In this document: positions 25,909 through 35,108 of the stretch, piece after piece | How positions within the stretch are numbered: position 1 is the first letter of the stretch | Layout: each line of letters begins with the position of its first letter | Source of the DNA: an uncultured Oscillospiraceae bacterium | GTDB taxonomy: Bacteria > Bacillota > Clostridia > Oscillospirales > Oscillospiraceae | Reading direction: 5' to 3' | NCBI GenBank assembly: GCA_910589155.1 | Contig: CAJURY010000001.1 | Location: 310,001-374,000 of the forward strand | Length of the DNA: 64,000 nt | The notes under the pieces: generated by a model | What the model was told of the DNA's origin: nothing | What the model saw: the letters and a program-made list of their open reading frames with translations, nothing else | The model's database searches: none | Program-made: the position numbers and the translations under genes

Positions 25909-28900
25909 TTATTTTAAAACTACGCTGCTTTCTCCCAGCAGCCGCTCCAATTCCAGAAGCATGTCGCTGTCAAACATGCACATTGTCCCTCTGCGCACCT
26001 TGGTATCCACAAAATACAATACCGTCTGATTCATGCCGGGGAACATATTTAAAATCGCCTTTGTTTTCCGGTACTGCGGACTGTTTTCTGAAGGAAGCCG
26101 CAAATAAAGCTTGGATCCAGCAACCTGAGTCGGCGTAGCGGACTCCATTGGCGGTACTCCTTCTCCAGCAAAATCGGATATGGGTCTTGCCCGGTTTACA
26201 ATCAGTTGTGGGTCTTTCTCGTCCCGGATGGAAACTCGGCCAGTTACTACCGCTGCGGCATTTTCCTTTAAATACCCGCCGAACTGACTGAGCACATTGG
26301 AAAAAACCAGCATTTCGATGGAAGCGGTATCGTCTTCCAATACCACATAGGCCATCATAGAATTGTTTTTCGTGGTTTTCATTTTCACCGACTGCACAAC
26401 GCCAGCGATGGATACCACCTGATCGTCCTGCACGCCGCCGTCTTCCCTGTTCATCAGAGAACCAATGGAAATCACGTGGGTGTTTTTCAAATACTGCCTG
26501 TAGTTATCCATAGGATGCCCGGAAAGATACAGCCCCGTAGTTTCCTTTTCCATGGCCATTTTTTCTCCGGGCTGCACCTCCGGCAGTTTGGGAATTGGGA
26601 TTGCAGCGGCAGGCTCGTCCGCCGCCAGCATACCGAAAAGACCGAGCTGCCCTTCCACGTTACGCTTGCGGCTGTCCGCCATAGAATCCATCATGGTTTC
26701 ATATACCGCAAGCATCTGGCTGCGATACAGTCCGAAGCAGTCGCACGCCCCGCATTTTATGAGGTTTTCCACCGCCCGCTTGTTCAGTTCCAGCTTGTCC
26801 ATCCGGCGGATAAAATCCTCAAAGGAAGCAAACTTCCCTTCTTTTTGCCGGTTTTCCACCATGGCGATAATTCTGCCCCGTCCCACGCTTTTTACCGCTC
26901 CAAGGCCAAAGCGAATCCCCTCCGGCTCTACGGTAAACTTGTCCTCCGAGTCGTTGACGCTGGGCGGGAGCACAGGAATCTCCAATTCCTTGCAGGTAGC
27001 GATATACCCCGCAATCATGCCCGCGCTGTCCAGCACGGAGGTCATGAGCGCCGCCATATACTGCCGGGGGTAGTAGCATTTTAAATATGCGGTTTGGTAG
27101 GCGACCACTGCGTAGCACACCGCATGGGCTTTGTTAAAGGCGTAGTTGGCAAAATCAACGATTTCGTCATAAATCGACTGGGCAACCTGCTCCGGCACGC
27201 CCTTGGCGATGGCGCCGGGGATATTTTGCGCCGGGTCGCCGTACACAAAAACTCTGCGCTCCGCTTCAATCACTTTTTGCTTTTTTTTGGAAATTGCCCG
27301 GCGGATATTATCCGCCTGCCCCATAGTATAGCCGCCAAGCTGCTGGAAAATGGCGATGACCTGCTCCTGATAGACGATGCATCCATAGGTAACCTTTAAA
27401 ATCGGTTCTAAAAGAGGGGTCTTATACCGCACGGTCTCCGGTCGCAGCTTGCTGCTGATAAATCTGGGGATGGAGTCCATGGGACCTGGCCGGTACAGCG
27501 CCACAATCGCCGTGAGATCTTCAATGGAGCTGGGACGCATTCCCACGCAAACCCCGGTAATGCCGGCGGATTCCATCTGAAATACGCCCTGGGTCTTGCC
27601 CTCCGACAGCATAGCGTAGGTTTTTGGATCGTCGTCCGGCGCCGCGTCAATGGAAAAGCCCGGTTCTGTTTTGCGGATTTCCTCCTCCGCGTCGGCAATT
27701 ACCGTGAGGTTGCGCAAACCCAGAAAATCCATTTTGAGAAGCCCAAGCTCCTCAATGGTCGTCATGGTGTACTGGGTCACAATGGTATCGTCGTTCCGGG
27801 ACAGCGGCACATAGCTGGCAACAGGCAAATTGGTAATCACCACGCCCGCTGCATGGGTAGAAGTATTCCGGGGCATTCCCTCCAGCGCCCGCGCCGTATC
27901 AATGAGGGTTTTTACCCGGTCGTCTCCGTCGTACATTTCTTTTAACTGCGGAGAAACTTTCAAAGCCTCATTTAAGGTAATATGCAAAGTCGTCGGCACC
28001 AGCTTGGCCACTACGTCGGTTTCCGCGTAAGTAAAGTTCAGCGCCCGGCCAACGTCCCGAATCGCGCCTCTGGCCGCCATGGTACCGAAGGTCACAATCT
28101 GCGCCACATGATCCTTGCCGTATTTTTCCATAACGTAATCAATGACCTCGCCCCGGCGCTCCTGGCAGAAATCCGTATCAAAATCCGGCATACTCACCCG
28201 CTCAGGATTTAAAAAGCGCTCGAAAATCAGGTCGTATTTCATGGGATCGACTTCTGTAATGTGCATACAGTAAGCCGCAATAGAAGCCGCGCCTGAGCCT
28301 CTTCCGGGGCCAACAGGTATCCCAGCCTCTTTGGCGAAGCGGATGAAATCCCAGACAATGAGGTAGTAATTCACATAGCCCATTTTGCTGATTACGCCGA
28401 TTTCATATTCCAGCCGCTCCCGGTAGCTTTCCGGCGGATTGGCATAGCGCTCCACAAAGCCGTCCATGCAGAGTTTTCTGAAATACATCTCGCTGGTGAA
28501 GCCCTCCGGCACCGGAAATACCGGCAAATGATACTGATTAAACACAAATTCCACGTTGCACATTTCGGCAATGCGGACTGTATTTTCAAAAGCCTCCGGG
28601 AGATTGGGAAACAGCTTTTGCAGTTCATCTTCGCTTTTGATATAAAATTCTTCCGTTTCAAACCGCATCCGGTTGGGATCGTCTACTGTTTTGCCCGTCT
28701 GCACCGCCAAAAGCACGTCTTGTATTTTGGCGTCCTCCCGGCGCAGATAGTGCGCATCGTTGGTTACAACCAGAGGAAGCCCCGTTTCTCTTGCAAGGCG
28801 CAAAGTCCCCTGATTCACCGCAAGCTGTTCTTCAATACCGTGATCCTGCAATTCCAGATAAAAATGATCCTTGCCAAAAATCTCAGAAAGGGTCAAAGCG

Positions 28901-29370
28901 TAGCTTTTCGCCCCTTCAAAGTCCTGATGCAAAAGCCGCTGCGGGATAGCGCCGGCGAGACAGGCGGACAGCGCGATCAGCCCCTTGGAATGCTTCCGCA
29001 AAAGCGCGAGATCAATCCGGGGCTTGCCGTAAAAGCCGTCCAGAAACGCCGCCGATACCAGCGCGCACAAATTCTGGTAGCCTTCCATAGTTTCACACAG
29101 CAAAACCAGATGATTGGCTTCGTTGTCAATTCCATGAACGCGATCCGCCATGGTTCTGGGAGCCACATAGACCTCGCAGCCGATAATGGGCTTAATTCCT
29201 GCCGCCTTAGCCGCCTTGTAAAAATCGATGCAGCCGTACATCACGCCATGGTCGGTAATGGCAACGGCGCTTTGTCCAAGCTCTTTGACTCTTTCCATCA
29301 GGCCGTTAATTCGGCAATCGCCGTCCAGCAGGCTGTATTCCGTATGGACGTGCAGATGTACAAAACTCAT
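25909..29370 (-). CDS. dnaE: DNA polymerase III alpha subunit DnaE
   Basis: A 1153-residue family C polymerase. The N-terminal PHP domain starts HLHVHTEYSLLDG; palm-domain catalytic aspartates are in PDFDTDF; the tandem HhH and the OB-fold region (VVSIAGVVQSVK) are seen, and a C-terminal domain of usual DnaE1/DnaE3 type ends the protein. In low-GC Gram-positives DnaE extends primers before handing over to PolC. The ATG overlaps the whiA stop in ATGA, so expression follows murB-whiA. Confidence 0.97.
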   Translation of the reverse strand: MSFVHLHVHTEYSLLDGDCRINGLMERVKELGQSAVAITDHGVMYGCIDFYKAAKAAGIKPIIGCEVYVAPRTMADRVHGIDNEANHLVLLCETMEGYQNLCALVSAAFLDGFYGKPRIDLALLRKHSKGLIALSACLAGAIPQRLLHQDFEGAKSYALTLSEIFGKDHFYLELQDHGIEEQLAVNQGTLRLARETGLPLVVTNDAHYLRREDAKIQDVLLAVQTGKTVDDPNRMRFETEEFYIKSEDELQKLFPNLPEAFENTVRIAEMCNVEFVFNQYHLPVFPVPEGFTSEMYFRKLCMDGFVERYANPPESYRERLEYEIGVISKMGYVNYYLIVWDFIRFAKEAGIPVGPGRGSGAASIAAYCMHITEVDPMKYDLIFERFLNPERVSMPDFDTDFCQERRGEVIDYVMEKYGKDHVAQIVTFGTMAARGAIRDVGRALNFTYAETDVVAKLVPTTLHITLNEALKVSPQLKEMYDGDDRVKTLIDTARALEGMPRNTSTHAAGVVITNLPVASYVPLSRNDDTIVTQYTMTTIEELGLLKMDFLGLRNLTVIADAEEEIRKTEPGFSIDAAPDDDPKTYAMLSEGKTQGVFQMESAGITGVCVGMRPSSIEDLTAIVALYRPGPMDSIPRFISSKLRPETVRYKTPLLEPILKVTYGCIVYQEQVIAIFQQLGGYTMGQADNIRRAISKKKQKVIEAERRVFVYGDPAQNIPGAIAKGVPEQVAQSIYDEIVDFANYAFNKAHAVCYAVVAYQTAYLKCYYPRQYMAALMTSVLDSAGMIAGYIATCKELEIPVLPPSVNDSEDKFTVEPEGIRFGLGAVKSVGRGRIIAMVENRQKEGKFASFEDFIRRMDKLELNKRAVENLIKCGACDCFGLYRSQMLAVYETMMDSMADSRKRNVEGQLGLFGMLAADEPAAAIPIPKLPEVQPGEKMAMEKETTGLYLSGHPMDNYRQYLKNTHVISIGSLMNREDGGVQDDQVVSIAGVVQSVKMKTTKNNSMMAYVVLEDDTASIEMLVFSNVLSQFGGYLKENAAAVVTGRVSIRDEKDPQLIVNRARPISDFAGEGVPPMESATPTQVAGSKLYLRLPSENSPQYRKTKAILNMFPGMNQTVLYFVDTKVRRGTMCMFDSDMLLELERLLGESSVVLK

Positions 29371-30281
29371 GCCTTCGCCTCCAATTCCCGCGCCAGCGTT
29401 TGAAGCTGCCGCAGCCGGTGATTCATGGTAGACTTTGTAATGGGCGGCTCCATCATTTCTCCCAGCTCCGTGAGGTTCGCTTCCGGGTTTTCCAGCCGCG
29501 CCATAGCGGCCTGGCGCAGTCTGGGCTTCAGAGAATCCAGCACCCCAGCGCTTTCCAAAACGCGAATGGCCGCAAGCTGCCGCATAGATGCGTCTACCAC
29601 CTTGGAGGTGTTGGCCTCATCGCAGTTGCAGCAGCGATTCACCTGATTATTGAGTTCCTTTTCCAGTTTGGCTTCCATAATACCCATAGCGCACACCGGC
29701 GCGCCCAGCTTTGTGAGAAAATCCTCAATGAGGTTGCTTTGTTTGAAATACAGCACGCTGTTTCCAGCACGTCTTGTCTGCTTGGGATAAAAGCCCACCG
29801 TTTCCTCAATCAGCGCGTAGGTTTCCCGGCTCACTGCCAGATGGGAGGTCAAAAGCTCCAGGTGGTAGCCCTTGGCCGGATCGGTCACAGAACCGCCGGC
29901 CAAGAAAGCTCCTCGCAGAAAGCTAACCTTGCAGCATTCTTCCTCCAGAACGCTTAAATTCACATGGAGCGCAACAGTTTCCTTGGGAGCAAAGCCAAAA
30001 GCGCTTAAAATTTTTTGCAGCTTTTTGGGATCTTGCAGAAAAAACAACTGCTTGCCGCCCTCCCGTCCGTCCGGCTGGCTGTCGAACCCAAAACCAAAGG
30101 CTTTTTGAAACAGCCGAGGCAGCACGGTCGCCAGTTCTCTGCTCTCCGTCACAATCCGAATGCCATCCGAGGTAAACGTATTGCAATACAGCAAAATGCC
30201 AAAGCACTGAGCAATTGCGCAGCAGCGTTTGCCCGGCGCGGCTTTGCAAAGCTCCGCTTTTACATCCGAAGAAAAGGACAT
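29367..30281 (-). CDS. whiA: DNA-binding protein WhiA
   Basis: A 304-residue WhiA: N-terminal LAGLIDADG-homing-endonuclease-like domain (FLRGAFLAGGSVTDP, KGYHLEL) lacking nuclease activity in the family, and C-terminal helix-turn-helix (LTELGEMMEPPITKSTMNHRL-type). In Firmicutes it affects chromosome segregation and division. It usually sits with rapZ and yvcK; here neither is present and it lies between murB and dnaE. Confidence 0.95.
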   Translation of the reverse strand: MSFSSDVKAELCKAAPGKRCCAIAQCFGILLYCNTFTSDGIRIVTESRELATVLPRLFQKAFGFGFDSQPDGREGGKQLFFLQDPKKLQKILSAFGFAPKETVALHVNLSVLEEECCKVSFLRGAFLAGGSVTDPAKGYHLELLTSHLAVSRETYALIEETVGFYPKQTRRAGNSVLYFKQSNLIEDFLTKLGAPVCAMGIMEAKLEKELNNQVNRCCNCDEANTSKVVDASMRQLAAIRVLESAGVLDSLKPRLRQAAMARLENPEANLTELGEMMEPPITKSTMNHRLRQLQTLARELEAKA

Positions 30282-30299
30282 GGCATAACCCCTCTTTCT

Positions 30300-31205
30300 C
30301 TATAATCGAATAACCTCCGGCTCCAGCAAAATACCTGTGCTTTCTTGTACCTTTTGCTGTACCTGGGCGATTAGCTCCTGCACATCGGCAGCCGTCGCGC
30401 CGCCTTGATTCACCACAAAACCGGCGTGCTTTGTGGATACCGCCGCACCGCCAACCGCAAAACCCTTCAGCCCGGACTGCTCAATCAAAGCCGCCGCATA
30501 CCCATTTGCGGGACGCTTGAAGGTGGAACCGGCGGAAGGCAGATCAAGGGGCTGAGACGCCCGGCGTCTTGCCATCAGCTCTTTTATTTTTTCCCGGATT
30601 TCTTCTTCCGGGGCGGGGGTAAGGGCAAACTCCACTGCGGTAATCACACAGTCCAAATTCGAAAAGGCGCTGTGCCTGTAGGAGAAATTCTGCTCGTTCC
30701 CAGCAAGGCTCTTCAGCCTTCCGTCCATTGTTACAAATTCCGTCCGCGCCGCCACTTGAGAAATCTCCCCGCCATAAGCGCCCGCGTTCATCACAGCGCC
30801 GCCGCCTACCGTACCGGGAATCCCATGGGCAAATTCCAGCCCGGAAAGTCCGAGACTTGCCGCAAACATGGCGGCTCTCGCCATGGTCACCCCGGCCATC
30901 ACCCGAATATGGGTCTCATCCAACTGTTCCATTCCATCCAAAGCGTCTTTTGTACAGATGATAAGCCCGGAAAGTCCCTCGTCCGGTGCAAGCAAATTGG
31001 TTCCTGCGCCAATCACCACAGGTTTTATCCCCCACTCGTGGCTAATTTGCAGCAGTTCAACCAATTCCTCCACATTTTTGGGAAAAGCCATTACTTCCGC
31101 CGGCCCACCGATGCGGAAAGACGTATGCTTTGCCATTGGCTCATTTTCCAAAACGCGCAGAGCCGGAAAACACTCTCGTATCTTCTTTTGAAAAGCTGTC
31201 ATCAT
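30300..31205 (-). CDS. murB: UDP-N-acetylenolpyruvoylglucosamine reductase
   Basis: A 301-residue FAD enzyme of peptidoglycan precursor synthesis, type II (no extra loop). FAD/substrate motifs: HTSFRIGGPAEV, IGAGTNLL, GIPGTVGGGAVMNAGAYGGEI, and RRASQPLDLPSAGSTFKRP with the catalytic serine. ATG 31205 is chosen because GGAGG is 7 nt upstream. First gene of the murB-whiA-dnaE unit behind the promoter at 31236-31264. Confidence 0.96.
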   Translation of the reverse strand: MMTAFQKKIRECFPALRVLENEPMAKHTSFRIGGPAEVMAFPKNVEELVELLQISHEWGIKPVVIGAGTNLLAPDEGLSGLIICTKDALDGMEQLDETHIRVMAGVTMARAAMFAASLGLSGLEFAHGIPGTVGGGAVMNAGAYGGEISQVAARTEFVTMDGRLKSLAGNEQNFSYRHSAFSNLDCVITAVEFALTPAPEEEIREKIKELMARRRASQPLDLPSAGSTFKRPANGYAAALIEQSGLKGFAVGGAAVSTKHAGFVVNQGGATAADVQELIAQVQQKVQESTGILLEPEVIRL

Positions 31206-31235
31206 ACAAACGCCTCCGAGCATGTATTTTGTAAT

Positions 31236-31264
31236 AGTATACCATATTCGCCTCTTGTATGCAA
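31236..31264 (-). promoter_or_regulatory. Promoter of murB-whiA-dnaE
   Basis: Minus-strand TTGCAT (31259-31264), 17-bp spacer ending TGG (extended -10), TATACT (31236-31241), about 30 bp before the murB start. Confidence 0.75.
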
Positions 31265-31384
31265 ATGAATCTTTGATGAATAAAAAACACCCCCTTCTCT
31301 GGTTTCTATCGTCAAAATACACAAAATTTTCAGAAAATCATCAAACAGGAACGATGCTTCCTTGATGGGATATTGCCTTTTCTG

Positions 31385-31399
31385 TATGCTGGAAGCATA
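31385..31399. promoter_or_regulatory. Palindrome upstream of the XRE-type gene, possible operator
   Basis: TATGCT and AGCATA form a perfect 6-bp dyad around GGA, 25 bp before the start of the small helix-turn-helix gene and next to a TATTAT -10-like box. A self-regulation site is plausible but untested. Confidence 0.4.
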
Positions 31400-31423
31400 T
31401 ATTATAGAAAGTGTGGTTTTACG

Positions 31424-31690
31424 ATGTTTTTAGATAATCTAGTGGAGTCCCTGCACCAACTTTGCAAAGAAAATCATCTGACTTATGAAGAGGTTTCAGA
31501 CCGTTGCGGCATCAGCGTTCGCTTTTTTGGCGACGTAATGCGCAAAAAGCGCTGCCCCTCTCTGCGGGTATTAGAAAAGCTGTGCAACGGTTTTCAAGTT
31601 ACCCCAGACGAATTGTTGAAAATTGACGATTCCACATGGGAATCCCTGCGTACTGCCGCATCTTGCAGCACAAATCCATTGGATGATTAA
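31424..31690 (+). CDS. Small XRE-family helix-turn-helix protein
   Basis: An 88-residue protein consisting of little more than an HTH_3 domain: LCKENHLTYEEVSDRCGISVRFFGDVMRKKRCPSLRVLEKLCNGF in four helices, with a conserved second-helix Ser/Gly pattern. Stand-alone, on the plus strand between minus-strand operons, and flanked by its own putative palindrome. ATG 31424 is preceded only by a weak ribosome site (AGAAAG). Target genes unknown. Confidence 0.8.
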   Translation: MFLDNLVESLHQLCKENHLTYEEVSDRCGISVRFFGDVMRKKRCPSLRVLEKLCNGFQVTPDELLKIDDSTWESLRTAASCSTNPLDD

Positions 31691-31719
31691 TGTGTTCCAT
31701 CCATGCATAGTACCGCAAA

Positions 31720-31752
31720 AGCGCCCAGAAAGCGAAATGCCTTCCGGGCGCT
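31720..31752 (-). terminator. Terminator of metK
   Basis: An 11-bp stem with one G-U pair around a CATTTCG-containing loop, followed on the minus strand by TTTT; it lies 10 bp after the metK stop. It may also slow plus-strand transcription of the XRE gene. Confidence 0.75.
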
Positions 31753-31761
31753 AACGTATTT

Positions 31762-32913
31762 TTAAATATTTGCCAGTTTTTTAAGTTCTTCCGCTTTGTC
31801 CGTTCTTTCCCAAGTACGCAGATAATCCAGGCCAAAATGGCCGCGGGAAGCGGTTTCTTCATAAATAGGACGGCGAAGCTCCAGCGTGCGGATGATTCCT
31901 GCCGGCGTGAGATCGAAGCACTGCCGCAAAATCGCTGTCAGCTTTTCCTCACTGAGTTTGCCTGTACCATAGGTGTCCACCCGCACGGAAACCGGCTTCG
32001 CTACGCCGATTGCATAGGCAAGCTGCACCTGCACCTGCTCGGCCAGCCCCGCCGCTACTACGTTTTTCGCCATATACCGCGCCATATACGCGCCGCTGCG
32101 GTCAACCTTTGTGGGATCCTTGCCGGAGAAAGCGCCACCGCCATGGGAAAAATAGCCCCCGTAGGTATCTACAATGATTTTTCGTCCAGTAAGCCCTGTG
32201 TCGCCGTTGGGTCCGCCGATGACAAACTTCCCCGTAGGATTGATAAAAACAGAACCAACCTCGCCCATGCGGAAGCCATACCGCTCCAAAACGGGAGCAA
32301 TGACGTTTTCTTTGATATAAGTACGCAGATCCTCCATGGCAAAGTCCTCGGTGTGCTGCACGGATACCACAACCGCGTTGATGCCCACTGGCCTGCCTAG
32401 TTCATCAAATTCTACCGTAACTTGGGTCTTGCCGTCAGGACGCAAGCGGGGATTTTCTTCTATGCAGCGGGTAAGCTGGGTGGTGAGCGCTCTGGAAATT
32501 GCAACGGACAGCGGCATCAGCTCTGGGGTCTGGCTGCACGCGCCGCCGAACATCATTCCCTGATCTCCCGCGCCGCCCACTTCATCGTTGGTACCCATTG
32601 CAATATCGGCGGACTGGGTATGGATGCGGCAAAGAATTTCCACGCTGTCCGCGTCGAAGCCGTCTTCAGGGTGGGTATAGCCAATCTTGCGGATGACCCG
32701 TCGGGCGACAGCCTCATAGTCCACCTGAGCTTTGGTTGTAATCTCGCCGCAAATACAGCAAAAATTGGTAGTTACCATGGTTTCACAGGCCACCCGGGAA
32801 CCAGGATCCTGAGCAAGACAAGCATCCAGAATCGCGTCGGAAATGGAATCCGCAACCTTGTCAGGATGTCCCTGTGTTACGCACTCCGAAGTAAATAGTC
32901 TTTTTTCCATCAT
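31762..32913 (-). CDS. metK: S-adenosylmethionine synthetase
   Basis: A 383-residue MAT. Signatures GHPDKVADSISDAILD, GAGDQGMMFG and GGGAFSGKDPTKVDRS are intact. It makes SAM from ATP and methionine. ATG 32913 follows GAAAGGAA at 9 nt; the adjacent ATG 32910 is an alternative. Controlled by the SAM-I riboswitch immediately upstream, giving end-product feedback at transcription. Confidence 0.97.
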   Translation of the reverse strand: MMEKRLFTSECVTQGHPDKVADSISDAILDACLAQDPGSRVACETMVTTNFCCICGEITTKAQVDYEAVARRVIRKIGYTHPEDGFDADSVEILCRIHTQSADIAMGTNDEVGGAGDQGMMFGGACSQTPELMPLSVAISRALTTQLTRCIEENPRLRPDGKTQVTVEFDELGRPVGINAVVVSVQHTEDFAMEDLRTYIKENVIAPVLERYGFRMGEVGSVFINPTGKFVIGGPNGDTGLTGRKIIVDTYGGYFSHGGGAFSGKDPTKVDRSGAYMARYMAKNVVAAGLAEQVQVQLAYAIGVAKPVSVRVDTYGTGKLSEEKLTAILRQCFDLTPAGIIRTLELRRPIYEETASRGHFGLDYLRTWERTDKAEELKKLANI

Positions 32914-32956
32914 ATCTATAAATTCCTTTCGTACCTTACGCAAAAGCAGAAAAAAT

Positions 32957-33083
32957 GCGCTCCGAAGACTCGGAACGCCACTTGAAAAAGCATCCTCATC
33001 TTTCGTCTACCGCCGGATTTGGCACCTTGATTCAACAGGTTGCCGGGCTTCATCGGGCCGTTCCCTCCGCCACTCTTGATAAG
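32957..33083 (-). promoter_or_regulatory. SAM-I (S-box) riboswitch with terminator
   Basis: The minus strand reads CTTATCAAGAG with GAGGGA, then GATGAAGCCCGGCAACC, then GGTGCCAAATCC and closes with GATGAG near 32992: the conserved core of the SAM-I class in order. A terminator hairpin at 32957-32979 followed by TTTTTT completes the expression platform 44 bp before metK. Confidence 0.97.
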
Positions 33084-33103
33084 GTTCTATTTAATTCAAA
33101 TAC

Positions 33104-33131
33104 ATTATAGTTGTTTTTCTACAAATGTCAA
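33104..33131 (-). promoter_or_regulatory. Promoter of metK
   Basis: Minus-strand TTGACA (33126-33131), 16-bp spacer, TATAAT (33104-33109), about 20 bp before the riboswitch. Confidence 0.85.
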
Positions 33132-33200
33132 GAGAAATTCGCAAAATTCCCCCATTTTTCGCAATCCGCACAGAAATGCAAAAAATTCATGAAAAATATG

Positions 33201-33229
33201 TAGACTTTTCCAATCCATTGGGGTAGAAT
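33201..33229 (+). promoter_or_regulatory. Possible promoter of the rhomboid-like gene
   Basis: Plus-strand TAGACT (33201-33206), 17-bp spacer, TAGAAT (33224-33229), 24 bp before the GTG start. The -35 box is weak. Confidence 0.45.
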
Positions 33230-33252
33230 AATTTCAAAGGAGTGAATGCAAC

Positions 33253-34119
33253 GTGAAAGATTTTCGCCGCCGCTTTGAGCGGTTTTGTTACCGCAACCGC
33301 AACAAAGGAATTCCCAATTTGATGCTTTGGATCGCCATTGGCAACATTGCTGTTTTTTTCCTGAGTACCATGGATCGCAGCAATCTATTGGCCCGCTATT
33401 TATTATTCGACCCCGCAGCCATCATGCATGGACAAGTCTGGCGGCTTGTAACCTATTTGTTTACCTCCCTCATTCATGAGGATGCAGTCTCTCTTGTGTT
33501 GTCTATCCTGTTTCTAATGATCTATTACCAAATGGGCAACACGTTAGAAAGAAGCTGGGGGCGTTTCCGGTTTAATCTGTACTATCTTTCCGGCGTTTTC
33601 ATTACGGACATTGCCGCTCTGATTTTCCAGCAATATGCCAGCATCCGTTTTCTGAATTTGAGTTTGTTTCTGGCCTACGCTACACTGTACCCGGAAACCC
33701 ACTTCCTCGTCATGTGGATCCTCCCTGTGAAGGCCCGTTGGCTGGCGCTTTTGGATCTGGCAATTACCGCATGGACTTTCTTTGCCGGCCTTATTCGCAC
33801 CCCCACGGAGCTTTCCTACTTGTTCCCCGTGCTGGCGCTTGCCAATTATCTGCTGTTTTTTGGCAAGGACATTCAAAATCTTTTCCCCTTGTCCTGGCAG
33901 GTTCTGCTGCGCAAAAAGCGCGGCTCGAGACCAAAGACCGTTCCCTTTCCTGCCGGTGGCCAGAAAGCCAGAAGCAGCGAGCCTTATATGCACAAATGTA
34001 CCGTCTGCGGCCGCACCGATATTACCAACCCGGAGCTGGAATTTCGCTATTGCTCCAAGTGCAAGGGCTACTATTGCTATTGCGCCGAGCATATCAATAA
34101 TCATACGCACATTCAATAA
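33253..34119 (+). CDS. Rhomboid-fold membrane protein, probably inactive, with C-terminal zinc ribbon
   Basis: A 288-residue protein with about six membrane helices in the rhomboid arrangement (first helix LMLWIAIGNIAVFFL; VWRLVTYLFTSLIHE between helices 1 and 2). The catalytic GxSG of helix 4 is missing: the region reads LNLSLFLAYATLYPE, and no helix-6 His is evident, so it is likely a pseudo-rhomboid. The soluble C-terminus has four paired cysteines, CTVCG and CSKC, then CYCAEH, a zinc ribbon. GTG 33253 follows AAGGAG at 10 nt. Stands alone on the plus strand and ends at the terminator 34160-34194. Function unknown. Confidence 0.85.
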   Translation: MKDFRRRFERFCYRNRNKGIPNLMLWIAIGNIAVFFLSTMDRSNLLARYLLFDPAAIMHGQVWRLVTYLFTSLIHEDAVSLVLSILFLMIYYQMGNTLERSWGRFRFNLYYLSGVFITDIAALIFQQYASIRFLNLSLFLAYATLYPETHFLVMWILPVKARWLALLDLAITAWTFFAGLIRTPTELSYLFPVLALANYLLFFGKDIQNLFPLSWQVLLRKKRGSRPKTVPFPAGGQKARSSEPYMHKCTVCGRTDITNPELEFRYCSKCKGYYCYCAEHINNHTHIQ

Positions 34120-34159
34120 AGGATGAACCCTGCGGCAGAGCTTCTCTTTTCAATAAAGA

Positions 34160-34194
34160 AGTGCAAGGCAGACCGTGTTGGACTGCCTTGCACT
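34160..34194 (+). terminator. Terminator of the rhomboid-like gene
   Basis: Perfect 12-bp stem (34160-34171 with 34183-34194) followed by TTTTTCC. It also faces the convergent lipoprotein gene. Confidence 0.85.
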
Positions 34195-34275
34195 TTTTCC
34201 AGTGGAACAGCTCTTTAATTTTTGCCAGTCCTCTTTCAGCATTACCTTGCATCCGCAAGGCTCATTTTGCCGCAA

Positions 34276-34800
34276 TTAAAATCCCTCGTCCTCATGAAAA
34301 CCGATCGACGCAAACATCTCGTCCATACATTCTTGCAGTTCGCCGCCGTTTTCTTCCGCCGTCTGGAAGGTCAAAGTATAGCAGTAGGTTCCGTCGTCAA
34401 ACACAACGCCGCGGCACACCTGCTGCCCCTGCTCGGAAGCGGCAGACCATACAAAATCATACCGCGCCATATCGAAGGCTTTGGTTTCCATCACTGTCAG
34501 CTCGTTTTTGGAAAAGCCAGTCATGCGCTTGATTGCGCTTTCGGCGGTGCTTTGCATGGTCTCCTGGACAATTTCATACTTCCCCTCGGCCTGCTGATAA
34601 ACTGTCCCCTCAGAAAATGCATCCGCCGACTGCACTGCGTCCTCCGGCGCAGTAAAATCCATGGTCAATTGTACGGGTACTTTACCATCCACGGATAAAT
34701 AAATCTGGTCTGATACCGTTTCCCACACTACCGTATCTCTTTGGCAGCCTGAAAAACACAGCATCCCCAAAATTCCGCACAAAAACAATACTTTTCTCAT
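34276..34800 (-). CDS. Small lipoprotein of unknown function
   Basis: A 174-residue exported lipoprotein with lipobox FSGC (Cys near residue 19) after a typical short signal. The mature part is beta-rich with FDMARYDFVWS and GTYCYTLTFQTAEENGG and two cysteines. ATG 34800 follows GGAGG at 9 nt; the in-frame GTG upstream lies in that ribosome site. Its start is only 35 bp from the divergent DUF1294 gene. No family recognised. Confidence 0.8.
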   Translation of the reverse strand: MRKVLFLCGILGMLCFSGCQRDTVVWETVSDQIYLSVDGKVPVQLTMDFTAPEDAVQSADAFSEGTVYQQAEGKYEIVQETMQSTAESAIKRMTGFSKNELTVMETKAFDMARYDFVWSAASEQGQQVCRGVVFDDGTYCYTLTFQTAEENGGELQECMDEMFASIGFHEDEGF

Positions 34801-34835
34801 AAAATCCGACCTCCACACAAAAAGGAATGATAAAA

Positions 34836-35096
34836 ATGAAGTACCTCCCGGCCTATCTACTGTTAATCAATGCGGCAAGTCTTCTTTTTATGTATGCGGA
34901 TAAGCGCCGCGCCATAAAAAAGCGCTGGCGTATTTCTGAAGCAACCCTCATGACCTTAGCCGCTATTGGCGGCAGCCTTGGCGCATTGGCAGGAATGCTC
35001 CTGTTCCGACATAAAACCCGGCATCCAAAATTCTACATTGGCGTTCCGGCCTTGCTGCTGCTTCAAATAATCCTTTTATTTTTCGTGTTTTCATAG
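34836..35096 (+). CDS. DUF1294 small membrane protein
   Basis: An 86-residue protein with two to three hydrophobic segments and the DUF1294 pattern: MYADKRRAIKKRWRISE followed by GGSLGALAGMLLFRHKTRHPKF. ATG 34836 is chosen because AAGGA is 9 nt upstream; ATG 34827 overlaps it. Divergent from the lipoprotein gene with only 35 bp between starts. Function unknown for the family. Confidence 0.88.
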   Translation: MKYLPAYLLLINAASLLFMYADKRRAIKKRWRISEATLMTLAAIGGSLGALAGMLLFRHKTRHPKFYIGVPALLLLQIILLFFVFS

Positions 35097-35108
35097 GAGG
35101 TATTTGTC

